Source: Streptomyces sp. NBC_00464 (GTDB taxonomy: Bacteria; Actinomycetota; Actinomycetes; Streptomycetales; Streptomycetaceae). From it: a stretch of 64,000 nucleotides of DNA. The notes beneath the pieces were generated by a model, which was not told where the DNA came from, ran no database searches, and saw nothing but the letters and a program-made list of their open reading frames with translations. The DNA lies in NCBI RefSeq assembly GCF_036013915.1, contig NZ_CP107899.1:2666001-2730000 (forward strand), in the 5' to 3' direction. The stretch's first letter is position 1. The number at the start of each line of letters is the position of its first letter. Positions 34,872 to 45,793 of this stretch are shown here, piece by piece. The position numbers and the translations under genes are program-made.

Positions 34872-34925
34872 GGGCGTGCGGGCGTGAGCGGGCGTGCGGG
34901 CGTGAGCAGGCGTCCGGGCGTGACG
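34872..34925. repeat. Three 18-base tandem repeats
   Basis: Unit GGGCGTGCGGGCGTGAGC, twice exact (34872-34889, 34890-34907) and once diverged (34908-34925). It lies between the end of the HTH gene and the mdh promoter region, in non-coding sequence. Confidence 0.8.
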
Positions 34926-34934
34926 CCCTTCCCC

Positions 34935-36026
34935 TTACCCGGCCGCTTCGACCGTGCACCCCTTCGTGCCGGAGGCGAGCGTGGCGCACGCCTCGACGTC
35001 GGCGATCCGCTTCACGGCGACCATCGGGGTGTACGCGGCCGTGGTCGCGTCCGCCGTTCCGTTCTGCCCCGCGTCGCCCGCGGTGATCTCCACGACGTCG
35101 CCGGGGGCCGCCTTGGTGATCCGGGCCCACGCCGCCGCGCAGGTCTCGCTGTACCGGACCTCTATGACGCTCGTACCGACGGTGGCGCTGGAGAGCGTAC
35201 GGACGTGCTCGCCGCCGCAGCCCATGTCCTCGGGGTCCTGGCCCGCACACGTGGAACCGCTGCACTCGACCCCGGCGGGCAGCGGCGGAGCGCTGGTCCT
35301 CGGCGTCGGGGAAGGCGTGGTCACGGCCCCGGCGCCCTTGGAACCGCCGCCCAAGCCGATCAGCAGCACCACCCCGGTGACCACGAGCAGAACGCCCACG
35401 ACGACCGCCACGATCACGGCCGTCCTGCGGCCGCCCCCGGCCGTGCCCCGTCCGCCGTCACGGCGCGCGGGCGGCTGCGGTCCGCCGATGCCGGCGACGA
35501 AGGCCACGGCGGGCGGCAGGCCGTGCCCCGGGGCGGAGTCCGGCCCGGCCTGCGGCTGCTGCGGCACCCGCGGAAGGGAACCGCGCTGGGCCGGCACGGA
35601 CGGTGAGCGGCCCTGGCCGGGCCGTGCGCCCCCCGCCGTACCGACGGCGCCGGAGGGGCGGCTCCTGCCGTGTCCGCGCGGACCCCCGGCCTCGTCGAGC
35701 GCGGCCCGCGCCTGGGTGATCCGGATGGCCTCCATCGTCATGTCGTGGCGCATCTCGGCGCGGCTCCAGGCCCGCTCCGCCAGCTCCCACATGGTGTTCA
35801 GATGGGCCTGGTCGGTACCGGTCGCCTCGGCGAGCGCGGCAATCGCACCACGGGGAGCGAGCAGCCGGCCGTTCAGATACCGCTCCCACGACGTCTTGCT
35901 GTAGCCCGTGCGGTCGGCCAGCGCGGCGATGCTCAGGCCGCTGCGGTCGACGAGTCTGCGCAGCTGGCCGGTGAACTCCCGGATCTGTGGGTCGAGCTCC
36001 TCCGGCAGTGCCTTCCAACGAGGCAT
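34935..36026 (-). CDS. XRE helix-turn-helix membrane protein with DUF2690 domain
   Basis: A 363-residue protein. An N-terminal XRE-type helix-turn-helix (residues 15-75: LRRLVDRSGLSIAALADRTG, SKTSWERYLNGRLLAPRGAIA) is followed by a long disordered Pro/Gly/Arg region. One transmembrane helix follows (AVIVAVVVGVLLVVTGVVLL), then an exported C-terminal domain with five Cys (GVECSGSTCAGQDPEDMGC) of the DUF2690 kind. This is a membrane-spanning protein with cytoplasmic DNA-binding and extracellular parts, common in Streptomyces and uncharacterised. The ATG has GGGGGA close upstream; three TACCGC hexamers (plus strand, 36041-36058) lie in its 5' region. Confidence 0.8.
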   Translation of the reverse strand: MPRWKALPEELDPQIREFTGQLRRLVDRSGLSIAALADRTGYSKTSWERYLNGRLLAPRGAIAALAEATGTDQAHLNTMWELAERAWSRAEMRHDMTMEAIRITQARAALDEAGGPRGHGRSRPSGAVGTAGGARPGQGRSPSVPAQRGSLPRVPQQPQAGPDSAPGHGLPPAVAFVAGIGGPQPPARRDGGRGTAGGGRRTAVIVAVVVGVLLVVTGVVLLIGLGGGSKGAGAVTTPSPTPRTSAPPLPAGVECSGSTCAGQDPEDMGCGGEHVRTLSSATVGTSVIEVRYSETCAAAWARITKAAPGDVVEITAGDAGQNGTADATTAAYTPMVAVKRIADVEACATLASGTKGCTVEAAG

Positions 36027-36493
36027 CAATTCCCCCTACTTACCGCTACCGCTACCGCTGACGACTCGCTGCTTGTGCGTCCCGTTCGGTCCGCCCGGAT
36101 TCCGCTGCGCCGCGCACGGTCTGCCCCGCTGTCCGAACCGGTGGTCTTCCGTTCCGGACTACCCAGGTAGATGCGCGAACGCAGACTGCCAGTTCCTGGG
36201 GAGGGAGCGCACGGTGGCACTCGGGCGTCCGGGCGCCCGCTCGCACGCCCCGCCCATGGCGGCCGGGTCAGTCTGCCACCGTTGCCCAGCGATCACACCG
36301 TGGCGGAATGGTCACTTCCGTGCCACAGGCCACAGTCATCCCTTGAACCCTCGATCCCCGTCAACAAGGCTGGAGTCAGGACGGGGCAAGGCCGCTCAAG
36401 TCGCCGCTTTCCGGAGCTTTTCGCTCCGGTGCGCCCCGCCCCGGTGTCCGTCCCTTCTCGGGGGAGGGGACGGACACCGCTCGGCGGACCGTG
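36027..36493. other. Intergenic region upstream of the XRE/DUF2690 gene
   Basis: About 465 bases with no convincing gene. It contains the three TACCGC repeats at 36041-36058 and, at its far end, the hairpin terminator of the DUF3017 gene. Frames crossing it are short and Arg/Pro-rich. The middle part (36100-36400) shows nothing I can name; it probably holds the HTH gene's promoter. Confidence 0.45.
36442..36479 (-). terminator. Terminator of the folD-DUF3017 unit
   Basis: A 13-base perfect stem (CGGTGTCCGTCCC with GGGACGGACACCG) around a 12-base loop, 15 bases after the DUF3017 stop codon. Confidence 0.8.
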
Positions 36494-37102
36494 TCAGCGG
36501 ATCGTGAAGTGGACCGCGTCCTCCAGGAGCGGGATGTCCAGCCACGGCTTGGGCTGCGCCATGAGCGACAGCATCACGATGAGGACGCCCAGCAGTCCGT
36601 ACGTCACCAGGTCGGTGAAGCGGGAACGCACCGCGAGCATGCCCACCGACGGGACCACGAGCCGCAGGACCGCGCCCCCGATGAGCGCCACGCCGATCAG
36701 GATCGTGCCGATCCGGAAAGCCTCGGCGAAGGGGTCGGCGGCCACGATCAGCAGACCGGCCCCGGCCGTGCAGAGCACGGCGAGCAGCGGCCACTGACGG
36801 GCGGGCGCGGGGGCGTCCCCGCCCGCCGCCCGGCCGCCGCCCTCGGGGCGCGCGGTGTCCCGGGTGAACGACGGGAAACGCCGCGACCGGCGCGCCGCAG
36901 GAGACGCGGAAGCCCCTTCGGGACCGGGTTCCGGGTGGCTGCCGGTGCGGCCGTCCGGACCGTCGGCAGGCCCCTCGGCCGCATCTGCGGCCGGGGCGTC
37001 GGTCACGCCCGCGGCCGCGGCGTCAGCCGTGCCTTCTGCCTGCTCGTCGGCCGGGCCGGTCGCCGAGGCGGCCCGGTCGGCCGGACTCGTACCAGCACCC
37101 AT
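36494..37102 (-). CDS. DUF3017 membrane protein
   Basis: A 202-residue protein with a long acidic, Ala/Pro/Gly-rich disordered N-terminus (about 95 residues) and three transmembrane helices at the C-terminus: WPLLAVLCTAGAGLLIVA, RIGTILIGVALIGGAVLRLV and VTYGLLGVLIVMLSLM. The C-terminal pattern PSVGMLAVRSRFTDLVTYGLLG is the DUF3017 hallmark. It starts 29 bases after folD on the same strand and is probably its operon partner, as in other streptomycetes. Function unknown. Confidence 0.85.
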   Translation of the reverse strand: MGAGTSPADRAASATGPADEQAEGTADAAAAGVTDAPAADAAEGPADGPDGRTGSHPEPGPEGASASPAARRSRRFPSFTRDTARPEGGGRAAGGDAPAPARQWPLLAVLCTAGAGLLIVAADPFAEAFRIGTILIGVALIGGAVLRLVVPSVGMLAVRSRFTDLVTYGLLGVLIVMLSLMAQPKPWLDIPLLEDAVHFTIR

Positions 37103-37131
37103 GGGGTTCCTTCCGGATCGGATGAGCCGGC

Positions 37132-38001
37132 TCAGACGGCGTCGGCGGCGTCGGCGTCGCGCTCGGCGGCCTCGACGACATTGACGAGCAGCTGGGCGCG
37201 GGTCATCGGACCGACACCGCCCGGGTTCGGCGAGATCCAGGCGGCGACCTCGGCCACGCCCGGGTGGACGTCGCCGACGATCTTGCCGTTCTCGTCCCGG
37301 CTGACGCCGACGTCGAGCACGGCCGCGCCCGGCTTCACGTCCTCGGGCTTGATGATGTGCGGCACGCCGGCGGCGGCGACGATGATGTCCGCCTGGCGGA
37401 GGTGGGAGGAGAGGTCACGGGTACCGGTGTGGCACTGGGTCACCGTGGCGTTCTCGGACTTACGGGTCAGCAGCAGCGGGATCGACCGGCCGATGGTGAC
37501 GCCGCGTCCGACGACGACCACGTGCGCGCCGTTGATCTCGACACCGTGGTGACGCAGCAGCTGCACGACGCCCTGCGGGGTGCAGGGCAGCGGGCCCTGC
37601 TCGTTGAGCACGAGCCGGCCCAGGCTCATCGGGTGCAGGCCGTCGGCGTCCTTGGCCGGATCCATGAGTTCCAGGACGCGGTTGGTGTCGATGCCCTTGG
37701 GCAGGGGCAGCTGCACGATGTAACCGGTGCACGCGGGGTCGGCGTTGAGTTCGCGGACGACGTCCTCGATCTCCTCCTGCGTGGCGGTGTCGGGGAGTTC
37801 GCGCTGGATCGAGCCGATGCCGACCTGGGCGCAGTCCTTGTGCTTGCCGTTCACGTACCACCTGCTGCCCGGGTCGTCCCCGACCAGCAGGGTTCCCAGG
37901 CCGGGGGTGATACCCCGGGCCCTGAGGGCCGCCACGCGGACGGTGAGATCGGACTTGATCGCGGCTGCGGTGGCCTTGCCATCGAGAATCTGGGCAGTCA
38001 T
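37132..38001 (-). CDS. folD: Methylenetetrahydrofolate dehydrogenase/cyclohydrolase
   Basis: A 289-residue bifunctional enzyme interconverting 5,10-methylene- and 10-formyl-THF, the one-carbon donor used by PurN and PurH encoded further along. Seen: [12 protein letters not shown] near the start, the catalytic Lys in [15 protein letters not shown], the substrate motif [10 protein letters not shown], the NADP fold [17 protein letters not shown], and [15 protein letters not shown] at the end. The ATG before TAQILDG gives the standard length. DUF3017 follows on the same strand. Confidence 0.95.
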   Translation of the reverse strand: MTAQILDGKATAAAIKSDLTVRVAALRARGITPGLGTLLVGDDPGSRWYVNGKHKDCAQVGIGSIQRELPDTATQEEIEDVVRELNADPACTGYIVQLPLPKGIDTNRVLELMDPAKDADGLHPMSLGRLVLNEQGPLPCTPQGVVQLLRHHGVEINGAHVVVVGRGVTIGRSIPLLLTRKSENATVTQCHTGTRDLSSHLRQADIIVAAAGVPHIIKPEDVKPGAAVLDVGVSRDENGKIVGDVHPGVAEVAAWISPNPGGVGPMTRAQLLVNVVEAAERDADAADAV

Positions 38002-38236
38002 GGGGACATTCTCGCGGATGCCCCGCCCACGGACCAATTCCGGGTACGGGGCGTGGACAGCTGATTGCACTTGCACAACACATAGAGCGACCGACTGGAC
38101 AAAAAGATGATGTCAAGACCACGATTAGCCGCGCAGTACGCGGACAGTGTCGGGGGGACAGACCGTTTCAATTGCGCAGCATTCCTCCGCGCGGACCGCT
38201 TCGTCCCCGCATATTTCACAACGGAGGAATCTCGCC

Positions 38237-38839
38237 ATGAGCAACGGCGACCCGAACAACCCCTACGGCCAGCCGCAGCAAGGCGGGCAGCCCGGCTACG
38301 GCTATCCCCAGCAGGCCCCGCAGGGCGTGCCTCAGCAGGGCTACGGCTACCCCTCCGCACCGCCGGTCAATCCCCAGTTCGGCGCCGGCTTCGGCGGCGT
38401 TCAGGAGATGCCGGGCGGTGTGAAGGCAGCGCGCGTCATGCTCTACGTGATCGCGGGCTTCCAGCTGATCGGCATGATCCTCATCATCCTCAGCGCCGTG
38501 GCCGTGAACGCTGCGAAGAACGACGAAACCCTGAAGGACGACGTCCAGTTCCAGCAGCTGGCCGACTACTCCTCCAGCGCGCTGTGGGCCATCGCGGCGC
38601 TCGTCCTGGTGTGGGGCGCCCTCGCCGTGTTCCTCGCCGTGAAGTTCGGCAGTGGCGGCAACGGAATCCGCATCTTCGCCATCGTCTTCGCATCGATCAC
38701 CGCGCTGCTGGGGCTGTACCCCTTCATCGTCGTCGGCCTGGTCCACACGGTTCTCTCCGTGCTGATCATCGTCTTCGTGGCGAAGTCGGACGGCGGCTCC
38801 TGGTTCAACCGCGGGCAGCAGCAGCAACACCAGTACTGA
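38237..38839 (+). CDS. Membrane protein with Gln/Gly/Tyr/Pro-rich leader
   Basis: A 200-residue protein. The first 65 residues are disordered (NPYGQPQQGGQPGYGYPQQ and a second PGYGYP-type repeat). The rest has four transmembrane helices (about 72-95, 115-137, 148-165, 168-180), and it ends in a polar Gln/His tail. GGAGGA lies 10 bases before the ATG. It resembles the repeat-leader membrane protein near 14342, although the membrane parts differ. Family unnamed; function unknown. Monocistronic, with a strong terminator 60 bases on. Confidence 0.75.
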   Translation: MSNGDPNNPYGQPQQGGQPGYGYPQQAPQGVPQQGYGYPSAPPVNPQFGAGFGGVQEMPGGVKAARVMLYVIAGFQLIGMILIILSAVAVNAAKNDETLKDDVQFQQLADYSSSALWAIAALVLVWGALAVFLAVKFGSGGNGIRIFAIVFASITALLGLYPFIVVGLVHTVLSVLIIVFVAKSDGGSWFNRGQQQQHQY

Positions 38840-38899
38840 TCCGGCCGTCGCGGGAACCCCAGCGTCACCCGCGACCGCGATCCGCTCCGGAACAGGAAC

Positions 38900-38944
38900 A
38901 GGCCGAAGGCCGTGAACCCCGCTCGGGTTCACGGCCTTCGGCCT
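38900..38944. terminator. Bidirectional terminator before purH
   Basis: A perfect 20-base stem (AGGCCGAAGGCCGTGAACCC and its complement) around a five-base loop, between the convergent membrane-protein gene and purH. On the plus strand it is followed by TCTGCTTG. Confidence 0.9.
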
Positions 38945-39000
38945 TCTGCTTGCCGACTCGGCACCGGACGGCCGCCGGGCGAACCCGGCGGCCTTCCCGC

Positions 39001-40540
<1,540 letters not shown>

Positions 40541-40554
<14 letters not shown>

Positions 40555-41197
40555 GACCGAGATGAACCTTTCGTCCCTCAATGCGATAGCCGTCACGGGC
40601 GAGCCGCCCCACGGCCTCGACGAGCAGCTTGCGCTCGACTTCCTTGATGCGTTCGTGGAGGGCTGCTTCGCCCTCCGGGGTGTCCTCTTCGGTCACCTCG
40701 ACCACGCCCTGCGCGATGATCGGACCGGTGTCGACGCCGTCGTCGACGAAGTGGACGGTGCACCCGGTGACCTTCACGCCGTACGCGAGCGCGTCGCGCA
40801 CACCGTGGGCTCCGGGAAAGCTGGGGAGCAGGGCGGGGTGGGTGTTGATGAACCGGCCGCCGAACCCGGCGAGGAACTCCTTGCCCACGATCTTCATGAA
40901 GCCCGCGGACACGACGAGGTCGGGGCGGTGCTCGGCGGTGGCCGCGGCGAGTGCCGCGTCCCACTCCCCGCGCGTCGCGTGGTCCTTGACCCTGCACACG
41001 AAGGTGGGAATCCCGGCCCGCTCGGCCCGCTCCAGACCTGCGATGGAGTCGCGGTCCGCACCGACCGCGACGATCCGGGCGCCGTACCCCTCGGGGTCGT
41101 CGCCGATCGTGTCGAGCAGGGCTTGGAGGTTCGTACCGGAACCGGAGACCAGGACGACCAGACGGGCCGGTCCGGCGGAGGAGAGCGGGGAGGCCAC
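40541..41197 (-). CDS. purN: Phosphoribosylglycinamide formyltransferase
   Basis: A 218-residue GAR transformylase using 10-formyl-THF in purine synthesis. The phosphate-binding loop is [14 protein letters not shown], the catalytic Asn-His-Asp set is in [17 protein letters not shown] and [13 protein letters not shown], and [14 protein letters not shown] and [12 protein letters not shown] are typical. The GTG at 41197 has AAAGGG ahead and gives the usual length; an upstream start adds a non-family leader. purH overlaps its 3' end. Confidence 0.94.
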
Positions 41198-41563
41198 GGC
41201 TGGGCCCTTTCTCGCGTGTGGAGCAGTTCGAAGCGGCCGCACCACCCGCCACATTGCGGGACCGGCGGCACGGCGGCCATGCTGTTTGTACGGTCGTACG
41301 AAAGAATCGCGCCCCTCGATACGGGGAACTCTACGAACGAGCCGACCGTCAGCAACGATACCGGCACCTCGGAAGGCCCTCGTCTGACGGGGGTGAGGGT
41401 CCGGTGACCGCCGGCCCGGCAGGGGCGGGGCGGTCCGGGTGGCAGCTGTCGGCCACCACGCCTGTACGCCCAGCTTCCGGCCCCTCCGCGCCGGAGGGTA
41501 GCGTCAGGGGACAGCGAACCGTCCGCCGGGCGGAAATGACGAGATGGGGAAGACGTTCACCAT
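41198..41563. other. Intergenic region between purN and a divergent membrane-protein gene
   Basis: About 365 bases. On the purN side it includes an AT-richer pocket (41280-41345) with the palindrome GTACGGTCGTAC at 41288-41299 (arms GTACG/CGTAC, two-base centre), a possible operator or promoter element. I see no gene, riboswitch or terminator, and I do not recognise a purine-repressor box. Confidence 0.45.
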
Positions 41564-42511
41564 ATGCCGGACCGACGCCGCCGCACCGCCTTTCGCCACC
41601 CGCTGCCCGAGCGGTCCTCACTGCTGATGCGGGAGCGCCAGTCCCCCACGCCGGGCCCTTCTTCCTCTTCCTCCTCCTCTTCCACTCCGCCCTCCTCCTC
41701 GCCGGACGGTTCCTCCGGATCGTCCGGTCCCGGCGACGACAACCCGTTCGCCCCGCCACCCGAGGACCGCCCCGATCAGCCGTGGCAGCCGCGCCACCCG
41801 GTCAACGGCGGCAAGAACGGTGAGGGCGACGGCGCCTCCGGGGACGCACCCGAGGGCGGCTCCTCCGACAATCGGCCCGTCTGGGGCAGCCAGTGGAGCA
41901 GCCACCAGCCGGGGCGCCAGAACGGCACCTTCGGCGGACAGCCCACCGGACCCGGCGGACCGAACGGCCAGGGCGGCGGACGGGGCGGCCCGGAGGGCTC
42001 CCGCGGCGGCCTGCGCTGGGACCCGACCGACCCGGTCCAGCGCCGGGCCCGCTACTCACTGCTCTCGGGCATGTGGGCCTTCTTCTTCGCGCTCTTCGAC
42101 CTCCCGGAGATCGCGCTGCTGCTCGGCGCACTCGCCACCTACTGGTCGATCAGCGCGCTCCGGGCCAAGCCGAAGGAGCCGTCGGCTCCGGGAGCGGCCA
42201 CCGGTCCGGCCGGGGCTCCCGGCGCGGGCGCCTCACCGGCACCGGCACCGATCACCGGATCCACTGCCGCGGCGGGCCCGCAGGGAACCAACTACCTCCA
42301 GCGCGGCAGCCGGCAGCAGACGACGGCCGCGGTCAGCGGCCTGGTGACGGCGCTGATCGCCCTGTCCATCGTCGCGACGACGTTCACCGTGCAGCTGGTC
42401 TACCGGGACTACTACACCTGTGTGAACGACTCCCTCACCAAGGCGGGGCAGCTGTCCTGCAACGACCTGCTCCCGAAGCCGCTGGAACCCTTCTTCGGCG
42501 TCAAGGAGTAG
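41564..42511 (+). CDS. Membrane protein with long Ser/Pro/Gly-rich leader
   Basis: A 315-residue protein. Residues 1-155 are disordered, with a poly-Ser tract and Gly/Gln-rich stretches. A conserved membrane part follows: [51 protein letters not shown]. After a Pro/Ala/Gly linker another transmembrane helix ([24 protein letters not shown]) leads to an exported C-terminal tail with two Cys. The start could be the ATG at 41564 or one 21 codons later. This organisation is known in streptomycetes next to purN but has no assigned function. Its last 11 bases overlap the convergent DUF6350 gene. Confidence 0.75.
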   Translation: MPDRRRRTAFRHPLPERSSLLMRERQSPTPGPSSSSSSSSTPPSSSPDGSSGSSGPGDDNPFAPPPEDRPDQPWQPRHPVNGGKNGEGDGASGDAPEGGSSDNRPVWGSQWSSHQPGRQNGTFGGQPTGPGGPNGQGGGRGGPEGSRGGLRWDPTDPVQRRARYSLLSGMWAFFFALFDLPEIALLLGALATYWSISALRAKPKEPSAPGAATGPAGAPGAGASPAPAPITGSTAAAGPQGTNYLQRGSRQQTTAAVSGLVTALIALSIVATTFTVQLVYRDYYTCVNDSLTKAGQLSCNDLLPKPLEPFFGVKE

Positions 42512-44183
42512 CGTCCTCGGGACCGGCCGGGCCGAGGGGCGCGGCCGGTCCGGACGCTGTGGAGTCCGTCGCCGGAGCGGTTTCTCCGGCTGCCGAGGGT
42601 GCTGCGGTTGCCGCTGGTGCCGCTGACCGGGCCGGCCGCGCGTCGGACGTCTTCGCGTGCCAGGGGTCGGTCGGCAGGAAGTCGTACGCCTCGAACGCGT
42701 CGTCCTCCTCGGCCTGACGGGGGCCGGCCGGGCGGGGCACTGACACGGGGGCCTCGGCCGTCCCGGGTTCCGCCGGCCGGGGGCCGCGCCTCGGCCACCA
42801 CCTGCGCCAGGCCTTCCCGGCCTCCTCCTCCGCCTCGTCCCCGGGCTTCCGGGCCTCGTCCGTACCGTCCGGAACGACTCCCTCCGCCTCGGCCTCCTGC
42901 TGTTCGGCCGGTGTACGCCCACGGAGCCGCCAGGCCCGCAGCAGCAGCGCCACCGGTACGGCGAGCGCCGCCGTCCACACCAGGGCCGCCGCTCCCGTGA
43001 GCCACCAGACGGGTCCGAACCGTGCCAGCGCGTGCGTCCCGAGCGGCCCTCCGGCCGCGGCCGCCAGCAGGGCCGCGCCCATACCGCAGCCGACCGCCGC
43101 CAGCGCGGCGGTGAGCGCCGTCTCCCGCAGGCTCCACGCCTCCTCGCGCTCGCCGTGGGCGGGCGCCGCCCTTCGTACGGTGAACCAGGCGACCGTCAAC
43201 GCGGCCGCGACCGGCACCGCGGCGGCCGCCCAGTTCAGGGGCGTCCCGGGCCCCTGGGCCGGCAGCGCGCCCAGCAGCGGGAAGTCCGGCAGCGACGGGC
43301 GCCCCTCGAAGGCGATCGGGGTGGCCGTGGACGCCGTACCGAGCGCGAATCCGGGGCCGAGCCCGTACGCGGCACCCCACACCGCGGCGTTCGGCACCAG
43401 CGCCAGCGCCAGCAGGAGCACCGCGAACCGCCCGGCCCAGTCGCCGGAGAGCCGCAGGAACGACTCCTGGACCGGTTCCGCGTGCCACACCAGCGCCGCC
43501 GCGGCCACCAGAGCTCCCCCGCCCAGCAGAACCGCCACCCCGGCCGCCGCGGACCGGCCCACCGCCTCCGCGCGCCGCGCGAACCGGGAGCGCGCCATCG
43601 CCTCGTGCAGCCGCACCGGCGCCCAGGAGGGGGGCGGCCCGAGCGGGCGCCCCGAGGCCGTCCACACCCCGGCGGCCGCCGCGCCCGCCACCACGAGGAC
43701 CGACGGGAACAGCAGGGACAGCGGCCGCGCGGCAAGCGACGAGTCCCGGGCGTAAAGCGCGACCGCCGCCCCGACCAGCAGATATCCCCCCGTCACCAGG
43801 GCGAACGCGCCACCGGCCGAGGGAGCACCGCGCCCCTCCTCCGGCTCCAGCACATCCCTGGCGGCGCGGTGCACCAGCCAGACCGGCAGGACGGTGAGGA
43901 GCAGCGGAACGACGCCGACGGGAGCCGGGGCCCCGGTCAGCGTGTCGGTCCTGATGAGTTCGGCGCCGTGCGCGAGCAGCCAGAGACCCGCCGCCGCGTG
44001 GACGGCCTCGCCCGGGCCGCTGTCGGGTGCCGGGGAACTGATCCAGAGCACCACGACGAGCACGGCGACGGAGCCCAGCCCCAGCCCCGCCGCGACGGCG
44101 CCGCGCAGCAGCGCCCGCGCCTGCACGGCGGACCGCCCATGCTCTGGCGACAACGACGGGCCGCGTTCGGTCATTTGGGTCAC
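42501..44183 (-). CDS. DUF6350/PerM-like cell-division membrane protein
   Basis: A 560-residue protein with about ten transmembrane helices in its first 415 residues and a disordered, charged C-terminal tail. Family-like segments include [53 protein letters not shown] and [25 protein letters not shown]. From memory this corresponds to DUF6350, related to mycobacterial PerM, which supports divisome stability. The GTG at 44183 has GGGAG ahead. It is convergent with the preceding membrane-protein gene (11-base overlap) and divergent from the XRE/sigma-like fusion. Confidence 0.75.
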   Translation of the reverse strand: MTQMTERGPSLSPEHGRSAVQARALLRGAVAAGLGLGSVAVLVVVLWISSPAPDSGPGEAVHAAAGLWLLAHGAELIRTDTLTGAPAPVGVVPLLLTVLPVWLVHRAARDVLEPEEGRGAPSAGGAFALVTGGYLLVGAAVALYARDSSLAARPLSLLFPSVLVVAGAAAAGVWTASGRPLGPPPSWAPVRLHEAMARSRFARRAEAVGRSAAAGVAVLLGGGALVAAAALVWHAEPVQESFLRLSGDWAGRFAVLLLALALVPNAAVWGAAYGLGPGFALGTASTATPIAFEGRPSLPDFPLLGALPAQGPGTPLNWAAAAVPVAAALTVAWFTVRRAAPAHGEREEAWSLRETALTAALAAVGCGMGAALLAAAAGGPLGTHALARFGPVWWLTGAAALVWTAALAVPVALLLRAWRLRGRTPAEQQEAEAEGVVPDGTDEARKPGDEAEEEAGKAWRRWWPRRGPRPAEPGTAEAPVSVPRPAGPRQAEEDDAFEAYDFLPTDPWHAKTSDARPARSAAPAATAAPSAAGETAPATDSTASGPAAPLGPAGPEDATP

Positions 44184-44299
44184 GCCGCCATGCTCCCAAC
44201 GACACGCGCTTATTCCGTGTAACGGGCGAACGGCCGTTGTGTCGCTCAATATACGTTTATGTACTTTTTCACCCAGTGCAGGCCGGGCGGGGAGCCCTC

Positions 44300-45637
44300 A
44301 TGACGCAGAGCACGACCGGCACGGCGGCTGCCCATCCGCTCCCCTCGCCCAAGGAGCGGCGCAGGCTGCGGGAGGCGAAGTCACTGAGTGAGGAGCAGGT
44401 CGCGGCTGCCGTGGGCGTCACCCGGGCCACGGTCCGGGCCTGGGAGACGGGCCGCACCAGCCCGCGCGGACGCAAGCGCGAGGCGTACGCGCGACTGATC
44501 GGAACCGGTGTCACGCGGTCAACCTCACGCCCCTCCACCGTCAAGCCGGCCACTCCGAACAACCGGTCGAGGGCCGCCGCCGCACGGCGGGCCCGGTCGG
44601 CCGAGGCCGCGAAGGCGGCCGGGAACGGGGCGTCGACGAGTACGGGGTCTTCGGCTCCGAAATCCGCCGGGCCGGCCGCGACGCCGCCCCCGAAGACCCG
44701 TCAGCCGACCCCCGTCGAAGCCACCGGGAGCGACGCCATGGATCCGACCGAGCCCGGCACCACCGCACCCGCGGCGACTGCCTCAGTCACAGAAGCCGAC
44801 GGGGCCGACGGGGCCGGGCCCTCGCCCGCCGAGGCGTTCGACGCGCTGTACCGGCACACCGCCGCCGCGCTCTACCGCCAGACCTATCTGCTGACCGGCC
44901 GCCGCGCCCTCTCCCGGGAGGCTGTCGGCAAGGCCTTCGAGCAGGCCTGGCAGCGCTGGCCGGAGGTCGCCGTGGACCGCGACCCGGTGGGCTGGGTGCG
45001 GGCGGCCGCCTACGAGTACGCGATGTCGCCGTGGCACCGGCTGCGCCGCGAGCACCGCCGCCCCGACCCGCCGCCCGAGGCGCCCGGCCCGCGCGCCCTG
45101 CTCGAAGCGCTGCTGGCCCTGCCCCCCTCGTACCGCCGCACCCTACTGCTGCACGACGGGGTCGGCCTGGGGCTGCCGGAGACCGCGGCGGAGACCGAGG
45201 CGAGCACTCCGGCGGCGGCCGGGCGACTGGTGAACGCCCGGGCCGCAGTCGCCGAGCAGCTGCCCGAGCTCGCCGATCCCCCGGCACCGGACGGGCGGTC
45301 CGCGCTGCTGCGCGAACACCTCGGCGCACTCGCCCTCGCCCAGCCCACGTCCTCGCTCCCCGTTCCGGATCTGATCCGTACGGGCAGCGAGCGCAAGGCG
45401 CAGCTGTGGACCCGGGCGGCCATCGCGTTCACTGTGCTGCTGATCGGGCTGACGCTGATCACCCTGGCGACGGCTCCGACCCGGTACGAGACGCCCCGGT
45501 CGCCCGCACAGAGGGTCGAGGGGGTACCTCCGCTCGGCGGTCCGCAGAAGCTGACACCGCAGGACAAGAAGCTTCAGAAGAAGCTCGGCAGCGAACTGGG
45601 GCGCGGTCCGGGCCGGCTGGTCCCCCGGGCCGGCTGA
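44300..45637 (+). CDS. XRE helix-turn-helix/sigma-like fusion with C-terminal membrane helix
   Basis: A 445-residue protein of unusual build. Residues 15-70 form an XRE-type helix-turn-helix (ERRRLREAKSLSEEQVAAAVGVTRATVRAWETGRTSPRGRKREAY). A long Ala/Pro/Thr linker follows. Residues 190-345 look like ECF sigma region 2 (EAFDALYRHTAAALYRQTYLLTGRRALSREAVGKAFEQAW) and a degraded region 4 (ALLALPPSYRRTLLLHDGVGLGLPETAAETEAS). One transmembrane helix (IAFTVLLIGLTLITLATA) precedes a short exported tail. The ATG at 44300 has GGGGAG ahead. It resembles membrane-tethered regulators in Streptomyces; whether it binds RNA polymerase is unknown. Confidence 0.78.
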   Translation: MTQSTTGTAAAHPLPSPKERRRLREAKSLSEEQVAAAVGVTRATVRAWETGRTSPRGRKREAYARLIGTGVTRSTSRPSTVKPATPNNRSRAAAARRARSAEAAKAAGNGASTSTGSSAPKSAGPAATPPPKTRQPTPVEATGSDAMDPTEPGTTAPAATASVTEADGADGAGPSPAEAFDALYRHTAAALYRQTYLLTGRRALSREAVGKAFEQAWQRWPEVAVDRDPVGWVRAAAYEYAMSPWHRLRREHRRPDPPPEAPGPRALLEALLALPPSYRRTLLLHDGVGLGLPETAAETEASTPAAAGRLVNARAAVAEQLPELADPPAPDGRSALLREHLGALALAQPTSSLPVPDLIRTGSERKAQLWTRAAIAFTVLLIGLTLITLATAPTRYETPRSPAQRVEGVPPLGGPQKLTPQDKKLQKKLGSELGRGPGRLVPRAG

Positions 45638-45670
45638 TCCCCGGGCCGACTGATCCCCGGGCCGGCTGAT
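45623..45670. repeat. Three 16-base tandem repeats carrying stops in three frames
   Basis: Unit CCCCGGGCCGGCTGAT repeated at 45623-45638, 45639-45654 (one mismatch) and 45655-45670. The TGA in the first copy is the stop codon of the sigma-like gene. Because the period is not a multiple of three, the three TGAs fall in all three reading frames. Confidence 0.85.
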
Positions 45671-45702
45671 CCGGCGCACCCCTGCGGCGGACCCGGCACA
45701 CA

Positions 45703-45747
45703 AAGACGCGGGCCCGTACCCCCGATCGGGGTACGGGCCCGCGTCTT
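45703..45747. terminator. Bidirectional terminator before sucD
   Basis: A perfect 20-base stem (AAGACGCGGGCCCGTACCCC and its complement) around a five-base loop, between the convergent sigma-like gene and sucD. Confidence 0.9.
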
Positions 45748-45793
45748 CGTGCGGTGACGCGTTCCTGCGGTGGTGCTCCGACGCGGTGAGGCG

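Noticed and set aside
40555..40596. A longer PurH start
   Set aside because: It would add 14 non-family residues inside purN; the ATG at 40554 begins at the family N-terminus, although its ribosome site is weak.
41288..41299. PurR-type purine box in GTACGGTCGTAC
   Set aside because: It is palindromic, but I know no matching purine regulator site in Streptomyces, so it is listed only as an unidentified palindrome.
45623..45670. CRISPR-like short repeats (also 34872-34925 and 49546-49605)
   Set aside because: They are directly tandem with no spacers, and no cas genes are present.
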